Part shown: positions 7,576 to 14,201 of the stretch, one piece after another | How positions within the stretch are numbered: the first letter of the stretch is position 1 | Layout of the letters: each line of letters starts with the position of its first letter | Translations under genes and position numbers: made by a program | Notes under the pieces: generated by a model | Databases searched by the model: none | What the model saw: only the letters and a program-made list of their open reading frames with translations | Told to the model about the DNA's origin: nothing | Assembly: GCA_036393295.1 (NCBI GenBank) | Contig: DASWHF010000050.1 | Coordinates: 1-53,277, forward strand | Length of the DNA: 53,277 nt | Direction: 5' to 3' | Source: DASWHF01 sp036393295 | GTDB lineage: Bacteria; Pseudomonadota; Gammaproteobacteria; Acidiferrobacterales; UBA6901

Positions 7576-9751
7576 AGCGGCGCTGGGTCCAGCCGCCCAC
7601 CGCCTGGTCGGAATCGATGCTCTCGCCGGTGAATTCGTAGGTGAGTCCGGCGTCCGGCGGCTGGAAATAATTGCCCTGCACGTAATCGGCGCCGTAATTC
7701 CACAGCAGCGCCAGGCTCTCGGCGTCCTCGACGAACTTGGCGATGATGCGCTTCTGCATCGTCTTGGCTACCTGGAAGAGCGCCTGCACCACGGTCTGGG
7801 CGACCGGGTCGTTGGTCAGGTTGGCGATCAGGCGGCCGTTCAGCTTGAGGAACTCGATCGGCAGCTTCTGGATTTCCGGGAAGGCACTGAGCCGGTCGCC
7901 GAAGTCGTCGACGCAGAAACGGCAGCCGAGCTTGCGCAGGGACGCGATGAAGGCGGCGGCGTCACGCGGGCTGTCGGCCAGCGCCGATTCCGTGATCTCG
8001 AACACCAGCGAGTCGGCCTTGAGGCCCGTGCCTTTGATCTCCTGCAGCACCAGCAGCGCCAGGGTTTCGTCGCGCAGCGCGGCGTCGGTCAGATTGATGA
8101 AGAAGCTGGTCTGGGCACCGGTCTTGCGGTGCTCGCCGAGCGCGGCGATCGCGTGCCGGACCACCCAGTGGTCGATGGCCTGGGCCTTGCCGCACGCCAC
8201 GGCGCCGCGCAGCAGCTCGCCGACCGAGCTCTTGCCGGGCTCCTCGCCCTGGAGCCGCAGCAGCACCTCATAGCTCTCCGCCGGGTCGCCGTGCAGATTG
8301 ACGATCGGCTGGTAGAGCAGCTGAAAGCCGTCGTGCTGGAGCGCGTTGTCGATGGTGATCGCCCAGGGTGAGACCTTGGCGGCCGGCCCGGCGGGTTCGA
8401 CGACCGCGAGCGGTGCGGCCGGTGGCGGTGGGGGCGCGGACGCCGGCGCCGGCGGCGGTGCCGGCGGTTTCGCGGCGGTGTGCCGGTGCGCGGAGAGCAC
8501 CGCCTTCTGCACGCTCTCGGTGTCGCGGTCGATGACGACGATGTTCAGCGAGCAGCCGCATTGATAGTGCTTGCCGCCCTCGGTGAAGCTGGTTTCCCGC
8601 ATCGCCTTCTTGATGGCCTCGGCGGTGGCCGCCGCACGCTTGGCGTCGGCATCCGGCATGAGGACGGCGAATTCGTCACCGGCGAAGCGCGCCAGCACGT
8701 CCTGCTTGCCGACGTGGTCGCGGAACAGCCGGGCGAGCTTGATCAGCATGCGGTCACCGGCCGCGAAGCCGTGGGCGTTGTTGACCACTTTCAGTTGCTC
8801 GAGGTCGATGTACAGGAGCGCGCTCGTGCCCTGGCCGGACTTGGCGGCCTCGACCGCCTTGCCGAGCTCGTGCAGGAAATGGTGGCGGTTGTGCAGGCCG
8901 GTGAGGGGGTCGTGCTGGTTCAGGAACTGCAGGCGGTCCTCGATGTTCTTGTGACGCGACATGTCGGTGACGCTGAGCTGCATCCAGCTCTCGCCGCCCA
9001 TGTCGATCATGGACAGGGCGATTTCGACCGGCGCGCGCGTGCCGTCGCGCTTGACGATGGTGAAACTGCCGGCCGACCCCGTCGGATCCTGCCCGGGCTT
9101 GCGCATCAGCGCCTTGAAGCGCGCCTGGTCGGGGACGTCGATCAGGTTCAGCACCGGTATCTCCTGCAGTGCCTGCAGGTTGTCATAGCCGAACAGCGCC
9201 AGGTAAGCGGGGTTGGCCTCGACGTGCATGCCGTCCTGCAGGTAGCCGACCGCCTCGTGCGAGCCCTGGATCAGCGCCCGGTACTTGTGCTCGAGGTCGG
9301 TATAGGCCTGCTGCGCCTGCTGATGGGCGCGGCGCGCCTCGCTGGCCTCGATCTCGCGCTCAATCACCGGCGCCAGCCGTCCGGTCTGATTCTTGAACAC
9401 GACGTCGCGCGCGCCGTTGCGTATCAGCGTGGTCAGCTCCTCGTCGCTGACCGTCCGGGTCATGACGATGACCGGGAGGTCCAGCTTCAGGCGCTTGAGC
9501 AGTTCGAGCATGGAGGGGACCGAGAGCTGTGGGACGTCGATCTCGCCGATCACCACGTCCCAGTCGCCTTTGGCGAGGGCCGCCTGCGCGCCGCCTAAGT
9601 CCTGCACGCGTTGCGATTTCACCCGGTAACCGGCGTGCCGCAATGCCGCGGTGGCCAGTTCCGCGTCATCCGGGGAATCGTCGATGACGAGCAGGCGTAA
9701 CAGCTTATTTTCCACGCGGTTTTTCCCGAGAGCCCGAAAAGGGATTGCCAC
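7574..9751 (-). CDS. fimX: FimX-like degenerate REC-PAS-GGDEF-EAL c-di-GMP effector
   Basis: A 725-residue protein. Domains: REC about 18-135 (the phospho-acceptor Asp appears replaced by Glu70 in VVIGEIDVP); PAS about 150-270; GGDEF about 275-425 with AGDEF (357-361); a Pro/Ala linker; EAL about 470-715 with EVL (495-497). Further catalytic EAL positions are lost: DDFGD for DDFGTG, LKLN for LKID, and AKFVED for AEGVET. The same degeneracies mark P. aeruginosa and Xanthomonas FimX, a c-di-GMP receptor that drives type IV pilus assembly, and the pilin operon lies 1.3 kb away. The cyclase and phosphodiesterase are therefore probably inactive while binding is kept. Start choice: GTG at 9751 or an in-frame GTG 12 codons later (9715). 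Confidence 0.78.
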   Translation of the reverse strand: MAIPFRALGKNRVENKLLRLLVIDDSPDDAELATAALRHAGYRVKSQRVQDLGGAQAALAKGDWDVVIGEIDVPQLSVPSMLELLKRLKLDLPVIVMTRTVSDEELTTLIRNGARDVVFKNQTGRLAPVIEREIEASEARRAHQQAQQAYTDLEHKYRALIQGSHEAVGYLQDGMHVEANPAYLALFGYDNLQALQEIPVLNLIDVPDQARFKALMRKPGQDPTGSAGSFTIVKRDGTRAPVEIALSMIDMGGESWMQLSVTDMSRHKNIEDRLQFLNQHDPLTGLHNRHHFLHELGKAVEAAKSGQGTSALLYIDLEQLKVVNNAHGFAAGDRMLIKLARLFRDHVGKQDVLARFAGDEFAVLMPDADAKRAAATAEAIKKAMRETSFTEGGKHYQCGCSLNIVVIDRDTESVQKAVLSAHRHTAAKPPAPPPAPASAPPPPPAAPLAVVEPAGPAAKVSPWAITIDNALQHDGFQLLYQPIVNLHGDPAESYEVLLRLQGEEPGKSSVGELLRGAVACGKAQAIDHWVVRHAIAALGEHRKTGAQTSFFINLTDAALRDETLALLVLQEIKGTGLKADSLVFEITESALADSPRDAAAFIASLRKLGCRFCVDDFGDRLSAFPEIQKLPIEFLKLNGRLIANLTNDPVAQTVVQALFQVAKTMQKRIIAKFVEDAESLALLWNYGADYVQGNYFQPPDAGLTYEFTGESIDSDQAVGGWTQRR

Positions 9752-9870
9752 TGCACCTTATATGAGAAGTCGACCCCGGCGGTGCGCCGTTCGTCGACGG
9801 TCTCGCCGGTGGCGGACATCGATAAGTATATCACGCGGGCCGTTCGTGGGCGGGGCGGCGGGAAAAAGGG

Positions 9871-9911
9871 AAAAAGGGGTCGGAGACGAACTTTGTCTCC
9901 GACCCCTTTTT
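9871..9911 (-). terminator. Strong bidirectional intrinsic terminator after argF
   Basis: A perfect 17-bp inverted repeat (9871-9887 and 9895-9911; core GGGGTCGGAGAC/GTCTCCGACCCC) has a 7-base loop and A/T runs on both sides, 28 bases downstream of the argF stop codon. Additional CCCTTTTT runs follow up to 9938. The core sequence is a common intergenic repeat in proteobacterial genomes (from memory). Confidence 0.75.
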
Positions 9912-9939
9912 CCGGACCCCTTTTTCCCGACCCTTTTTC

Positions 9940-10857
9940 TCAGGGTGTCGGCGTGCCGCCGAGCAGAAACTCGAGCAGCGCCTTCTGGGCGTGCAGGCGG
10001 TTCTCGGCCTCGTCCCAGACCATGCTTTGCGGTCCGTCGATGACCTCGGCCTCGACCTCGTGGCCGCGGTAGGCCGGCAGGCAGTGCATGAAAAGCGCGT
10101 CCGGGGCGGCGAGCTTCATCATCGTCCGGTCGACGCGGAAGCCGGCGAAGTCCTTGAGGCGTTGCGCCTTCTCGCCCTCCTGTCCCATGCTCGCCCAGGT
10201 GTCGGTGACGATCACGTCGGCGCCGCCTGCGGCCGCCTGCGGGTCGTGGCTCAGCGACACGGCCGGGCCGCAGTCGCGGACCAGGCCGGCATTGGGTTCG
10301 TAGCCGCCGGGCGTGGCGACGCGCAGCCGAAAGCCGAACTGGCGCGCCGCGTTCATCCACGAATGGCAGACGTTGTTGCCGTCGCCGATCCAGGCGACCG
10401 TCCGGCCCTGGATGTCGCCGCGCTGCTCGAAGTAGGTCTGGATGTCGGCCAGCAGCTGGCAGGGGTGAAAGCGGTCGGTGAGGGCGTTGATCACCGGCAC
10501 CCGCGAGTGTTGCGCGAAGCGCTCGACCATGGCGTGCTGGTTGGCGCGGATCACGATCACGTCCACCATGCGCGACATCACGCGCGCGGTGTCCTCGATC
10601 GGTTCGCCGCGCCCGAGGTGGGTATCGCGCGGCGACAGGAACAGGCTGGCGCCGCCGAGCTGGGCCATGCCGGCCTCGAAGGACACGCGCGTGCGGGTCG
10701 AGGACTTCTCGAAGATCATCGCCATGGTTTTGTGTCGCAGCGGCGCGTGCACCGCACCCTCGGCGCGCAGCCGCTTGAGCTCGATGGCGCGCGCGACGAG
10801 CCGCCTGAGCTCGGCGCCGCTCATATCCATCAGGCTGAGGAAGTGGCGGGCGCCCAC
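9940..10857 (-). CDS. argF: Ornithine carbamoyltransferase
   Basis: Converts carbamoyl phosphate and ornithine to citrulline in arginine synthesis; 305 residues. The carbamoyl-phosphate loop STRTRVSFEAGM, the RANQH segment, HPCQLLAD and the ornithine loop HCLPAYRGHE are all present. The start is a GTG at 10857 giving VGARHFLSLMDMSGAEL, which matches the usual OTCase N-terminus; longer readings run back through argD. The gene begins 2 bases after the argD stop codon, so argD-argF form an operon with likely coupled translation. The strong hairpin at 9871-9911 ends the transcript. Confidence 0.95.
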   Translation of the reverse strand: MGARHFLSLMDMSGAELRRLVARAIELKRLRAEGAVHAPLRHKTMAMIFEKSSTRTRVSFEAGMAQLGGASLFLSPRDTHLGRGEPIEDTARVMSRMVDVIVIRANQHAMVERFAQHSRVPVINALTDRFHPCQLLADIQTYFEQRGDIQGRTVAWIGDGNNVCHSWMNAARQFGFRLRVATPGGYEPNAGLVRDCGPAVSLSHDPQAAAGGADVIVTDTWASMGQEGEKAQRLKDFAGFRVDRTMMKLAAPDALFMHCLPAYRGHEVEAEVIDGPQSMVWDEAENRLHAQKALLEFLLGGTPTP

Positions 10858-10859
10858 GG

Positions 10860-12056
10860 TCAGCCGGCCTTGGACTCCGCCCGGGAGAGGAAGTCCTGAA
10901 TGACGGCGGGCAGGATGTCCAGCAGCGCCTCGACCTCGGTGTCCGCGTAGATCAGCGGCGGAAGCAGCCGCACGATCCGGTCGGCGGTGACGTTGACCAG
11001 CAGGCCGCGGTCGAGCGCCAGGGTCATGATCTCGCGGCACGGCCGGTCGAGCTCGATGCCCAGCATGAGGCCCATGCCGCGCACCTGCTTGACCCCGGCG
11101 ACGCCGGCGAGCGCCGCCTTGAGGCCCGCGAGCAGGCGCTTGCCGAGTGCCGCGGCGCGCTGATCGAGCTTGTCCCGTTCCAGCACATCGATGACCGCCA
11201 GCGCCGCGCGGCAGGCGAGCGGGTTGCCGCCGAAGGTCGAGCCGTGGTTGCCGGCCTTGAGCACCTCGGCGGCCGCGCCGCGCGCCAGGCAGGCGCCGAT
11301 CGGCACGCCGTTGCCGAGCGCCTTGGCGACCGTCATGACGTCGGGTTTGACGCGGGCGTGCTGGCAGGCGAACCACTTGCCGGTGCGGCCCATGCCGGTC
11401 TGGATCTCGTCGAGCATCAGCAGCCAGCCGCGCTCGTCGCACAGCGCGCGCAGCGCCGGCAGGTAGCCGTCGTCGGGAATCACCACGCCGCCTTCGCCCT
11501 GCAGCGGCTCGACCAGCACCGCGACCACGTCGGGGTTGCGATTGCCCACCTGGCGGATCGCCTCGACGTCGTCGTAGGGCACGCGGTTGAAACCCGTGAC
11601 CAGCGGCTCGAAGCCCGCCTGGATCTTACGGTTGCCGGTGGCGCTCAAGGTCGCGAGGGTGCGGCCGTGAAAGCTGCCTTCGGTGACGACGATGGTCGGG
11701 TTCAGGATCCTGCGCTGGTGGCCGTAGAGCCGCGCCAGCTTGATGGCGGCCTCGTTGGCCTCGGCGCCGGAGTTGCCGAAGAACGCGTTGTCCATGCCGG
11801 CGAGCTTGCACAGCCGGTCGGCGAGCCGGTCCTGCAGGTCGATGCCGTACCAGTTGGAGGTGTGCACCAGGGTGCCGGCTTGATCGCAGACCGCCGCGGT
11901 CACCGCCGGGTGCGCGTGGCCGAGGCCGCACACCGCGACACCGGACAGCGCGTCCAGGTATTTGCGGCCGGCCGCGTCCCACAGCCACGCGCCCTCGCCG
12001 CGCACGAAGCTGACCGGCAGTCGGCCGTAGGTGGGCATCACATGTTTGCTGGTCAT
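10860..12056 (-). CDS. argD: Acetylornithine aminotransferase
   Basis: PLP-dependent class III aminotransferase of 398 residues, acting on N-acetylornithine and often also on succinyldiaminopimelate. Visible signatures are FFGNSGAEANEAAIKLAR, GSFHGRTLATLSATG, the LLMLDEIQTGMGRTG segment and the PLP lysine in DVMTVAKALGNGVPIGA. The start MTSKHVMPTYGRLPVSF at 12056 matches the family; the upstream extension has no homology features. Operon with argF. The untranslated leader carries a 20-bp palindrome at 12084-12103. Confidence 0.95.
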   Translation of the reverse strand: MTSKHVMPTYGRLPVSFVRGEGAWLWDAAGRKYLDALSGVAVCGLGHAHPAVTAAVCDQAGTLVHTSNWYGIDLQDRLADRLCKLAGMDNAFFGNSGAEANEAAIKLARLYGHQRRILNPTIVVTEGSFHGRTLATLSATGNRKIQAGFEPLVTGFNRVPYDDVEAIRQVGNRNPDVVAVLVEPLQGEGGVVIPDDGYLPALRALCDERGWLLMLDEIQTGMGRTGKWFACQHARVKPDVMTVAKALGNGVPIGACLARGAAAEVLKAGNHGSTFGGNPLACRAALAVIDVLERDKLDQRAAALGKRLLAGLKAALAGVAGVKQVRGMGLMLGIELDRPCREIMTLALDRGLLVNVTADRIVRLLPPLIYADTEVEALLDILPAVIQDFLSRAESKAG

Positions 12057-12083
12057 GGAATTTTCGACCCCCAAAACGTAAAA

Positions 12084-12103
12084 GCGCCCTGCATGCAGGG
12101 CGC
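12084..12103. promoter_or_regulatory. 20-bp perfect palindrome in the argD leader
   Basis: The half-site GCGCCCTGCA is repeated in inverse orientation with no spacer, 28 bases upstream of the argD start codon. It could be a dimeric regulator operator or an RNA hairpin. It does not look like an ArgR box, which is AT-rich. Confidence 0.4.
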
Positions 12104-12185
12104 CGCTGTCATATGAGCGAAATTCTAGTATTTTCGAAAAATAACGCAAGCCTTTTCGGGCTGCGTCATCCGGCCGAAACAAACC

Positions 12186-12209
12186 GGCCCGGTCCGGCCG
12201 GACCGGGCC
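12186..12209 (-). terminator. Hairpin terminator after the PuuD-like gene
   Basis: A perfect 24-bp palindrome (half GGCCCGGTCCGG) lies 17 bases after the stop codon of the gene at 12226. On the minus strand it is followed by a T-rich run (GGTTTGTTTC). Confidence 0.55.
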
Positions 12210-12225
12210 TGAAATAGTGCCGCGT

Positions 12226-12726
12226 TTACATGCCGATGCGCGGCAGCCCGTGGGGTCCGGCCACCATGAAGAACAGCATGGGCAGCGACAGCATGGTGTT
12301 GGTGCGCGAGGCGAGGAAGGCGATGCGCGCCGCCTTCGCCTTGGCGGCGTCATCGGCCGGCACGATCCCCAGCACCTTCTTCTGGTTCGGCCAGATCAAT
12401 ACCCACACGTTGAACAGCATGATGGTGCCGAGCCAGGCGCCGATGCCGATCGGCGCGGCCGCGCCCTTGAGCAGGAAGGCGTTGCCGATGCCGATGCCGG
12501 CGCGCTCGAGGTAATAGGCGCCGGTGATCCAGGTGACGAGCGCCGCCCAGCGGAACCACAGCAGCGCCAGCGGCGCGACGTGCTTGGTGATGCCGGCGGC
12601 CGTGTTGTCGGCCTTGGCCTTGGGCAGCGCCACCGCCTGCACGAAGTTGAAGTAGTACAGCAGGCCGATCCAGACGATACCGACGACCACGTGCAGCCAG
12701 CGGTCGATGAACATGTCTATGGGCAT
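12226..12726 (-). CDS. Urate_ox_N/PuuD-type integral membrane protein
   Basis: A 166-residue membrane protein with about four helices. It begins MFIDRWLHVVVGIVWIGLLY and continues YFNFVQA, LLWFRWAALVTWITGAYY and MLFNVWVLIWPNQKKVLGI. This is the membrane module of the PuuD (urate oxidase N-terminal, PF06181) family, with conserved His and Trp residues that in related proteins bind haem. The C-terminal cytochrome c domain of full PuuD urate hydroxylase is absent and no purine genes are nearby, so urate oxidation cannot be assumed. It follows a 34-residue membrane peptide at a 40-base distance, probably in one transcript. Confidence 0.75.
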   Translation of the reverse strand: MPIDMFIDRWLHVVVGIVWIGLLYYFNFVQAVALPKAKADNTAAGITKHVAPLALLWFRWAALVTWITGAYYLERAGIGIGNAFLLKGAAAPIGIGAWLGTIMLFNVWVLIWPNQKKVLGIVPADDAAKAKAARIAFLASRTNTMLSLPMLFFMVAGPHGLPRIGM

Positions 12727-12766
12727 GATGAGGTCTCCTGAGTATTGGCTGTTCTTGTCGATGCGG

Positions 12767-12871
12767 TCAGGCGGTGCCGACCAGGAAGTTGCGCGCGACG
12801 TAATAAAGGATGACCGTCAGGATCACGCCCGCGATGATCGTGCCCCATATCGAATCCAACGGGTTCTTCAT
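12767..12871 (-). CDS. 34-residue single-pass membrane peptide
   Basis: MKNPLDSIWGTIIAGVILTV is followed by a short tail; one transmembrane helix spans roughly residues 8-30. The ribosome-binding site is unusually strong (AAGGGGGA, 6 bases before ATG), which makes it credible despite its length. It precedes the PuuD-like membrane protein on the same strand. It may be a small accessory subunit, as seen with other haem-membrane complexes, but nothing in the sequence proves a partner. Confidence 0.65.
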   Translation of the reverse strand: MKNPLDSIWGTIIAGVILTVILYYVARNFLVGTA

Positions 12872-13045
12872 GGATGTCCCCCTTCTTTGAGACAACAATA
12901 GTTGAGTGGTTTGGTCGGGGGGTAGGGTAAGGCAGGCGATTGTGGATTTCAAGCGCGGCACGCGCCGCGTCACGGAAAGAACCGGCGCGGAATGTTGACA
13001 TCCGGCCGGTGCCGCGACGCCCGTCACGGCACCGGCCGGGGCGTG

Positions 13046-13603
13046 TCAGTAGGCGTGCTTGCCGAGCATGACGCGCGCCGCCTGCGGGCCGTTCTCGCCC
13101 TGCTCTTCCAGGTAGGTGACCTCGGTGCCGACGTCGAGAAACTCGAAATCGGCGTCGACCAGGCTGTTGCGGTGGAAGTAAATCTCGCGCTCGTCCAGGG
13201 TGCGCAGGAAGCCGTAACCGTCGGCCGGGAATACCCGGAACACGCGGGCGTGGTGTGGCGCCGGATGCGGCTTGACGTCGCCGCGGACGCGGCGCTGCCG
13301 GTCCTGGAGCTGGCGCTTGGCCGCGTCGAAGGCGTCGCGCAGCGCGACGTAGATATCCGCGTGTGCCGCGCCCTGGTCGGGATTGCGCATGGCCAGGATC
13401 TCGCCGCCCGGCACGGTGATGTCGACGCGGACCTCGAACAACTGGCCCTTGTGATGATGCCGGTGCGGCGTCTCGACCCACACCCGGCACGACATAATAT
13501 GGTCATGGAAGCGGCTCAGCCGCTCGACCTTTTCGCGGATGGCGGACTCGACGGCCTCCGACGGGGCGATGTTGCGGAAGGTGATCTGTAGCGGTACGGG
13601 CAT
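13046..13603 (-). CDS. Ribosome hibernation factor (HPF/RaiA) fused to a cold-shock-like domain
   Basis: A 185-residue fusion. Residues 1-110 are the sigma-54-modulation/S30EA fold: LQITFRNIAPSEAVESAIRE, a basic EKVERLSRFHDHIMSCRVWV helix and the DIYVALRDAFDAAKRQLQ helix. Residues 120-185 form a cold-shock-like barrel with GYGFLRTLDEREIYFHRNSL, matching the KGFGFI...DVFVH pattern. HPF domains silence 70S ribosomes and cold-shock domains bind single-stranded RNA, so the fusion probably couples ribosome inactivation to RNA binding under stress. The start at 13603 was chosen from the HPF N-terminus. It neighbours a stress-type cluster (DUF1496, Lon with an FNR box). Confidence 0.85.
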   Translation of the reverse strand: MPVPLQITFRNIAPSEAVESAIREKVERLSRFHDHIMSCRVWVETPHRHHHKGQLFEVRVDITVPGGEILAMRNPDQGAAHADIYVALRDAFDAAKRQLQDRQRRVRGDVKPHPAPHHARVFRVFPADGYGFLRTLDEREIYFHRNSLVDADFEFLDVGTEVTYLEEQGENGPQAARVMLGKHAY

Positions 13604-13656
13604 GCTGCACCTCCATAGCAGTGATTTCGACGAACGCGCCGGCGGCGGGCCGGCGC

Positions 13657-13896
13657 TCAGGCCGGGTGGCAGGAACCGCGCCGGACCCAGACGCCGCGCT
13701 CCTCGCACTTGAGCAGCTCGTCGCCGCTGCACACGTAGTCGCCGAGCGAGAAGCGCCGGTCGTTGAAATAACAGGCACCGGTCTCGATCGCCAGGTCCGG
13801 GTCCAGCGAGTCGCGCTCCATCTCGTCGTAGATCGGCGAATTGCGCAGTTCGGGGTCGGGTGCGCCGACCTGGAGGGTGTCGTGGTGGGCGGTCAT
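13657..13896 (-). CDS. Small DUF1496-like protein
   Basis: A 79-residue acidic protein. Its second half (GACYFNDRRFSLGDYVCSGD, then LLKCEERGVWVRRGSC) has four regularly spaced cysteines and the YxxGxxVC...GVW pattern of DUF1496 proteins, whose function is unknown. There is a strong AAGGAGGA box 6 bases before ATG. It lies upstream of the HPF-CSD gene on the same strand, and its promoter region contains the FNR box at 14053. Confidence 0.7.
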   Translation of the reverse strand: MTAHHDTLQVGAPDPELRNSPIYDEMERDSLDPDLAIETGACYFNDRRFSLGDYVCSGDELLKCEERGVWVRRGSCHPA

Positions 13897-14052
13897 GGCG
13901 TCCTCCTTGGGGCTTGCATTCGGAGCGGCCGGTATCCGGGCGGGTGGTCCCGTGCCGCGCCCGATCGTTCCATTGCGGCGGTCGGCCGGGGCCGGTGCGT
14001 CAAGAGTTTCCCCGGTTGTGTCTATCCTGCCTGAGACGGGGCGGGGCATACA

Positions 14053-14094
14053 TTGATATGGATCAAAGCCGCACCCCGGTCGTCGCCCTATGCT
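14053..14094 (+). promoter_or_regulatory. FNR/Anr box with class II promoter geometry
   Basis: TTGATATGGATCAA (14053-14066) matches the FNR consensus TTGAT-N4-ATCAA at every defined base. A -10-like TATGCT occupies 14089-14094, which would put +1 near 14101 and the FNR centre at -41.5, the standard class II position, aimed at the Lon-type gene at 14202. The site is symmetric and could also serve the DUF1496/HPF genes on the other strand, where the matching -10 is weaker. This implies induction under low oxygen. Confidence 0.75.
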
Positions 14095-14201
14095 GGGAAT
14101 GGAACAGGAAACCCGATTGGCGGCGCACCGATTCCGGCGCAGCCGGGGCAAGGGCGAACCCGCGCGCGATCGGCGCCGGTTGCGCCGCAACGGGGAATTC
14201 G

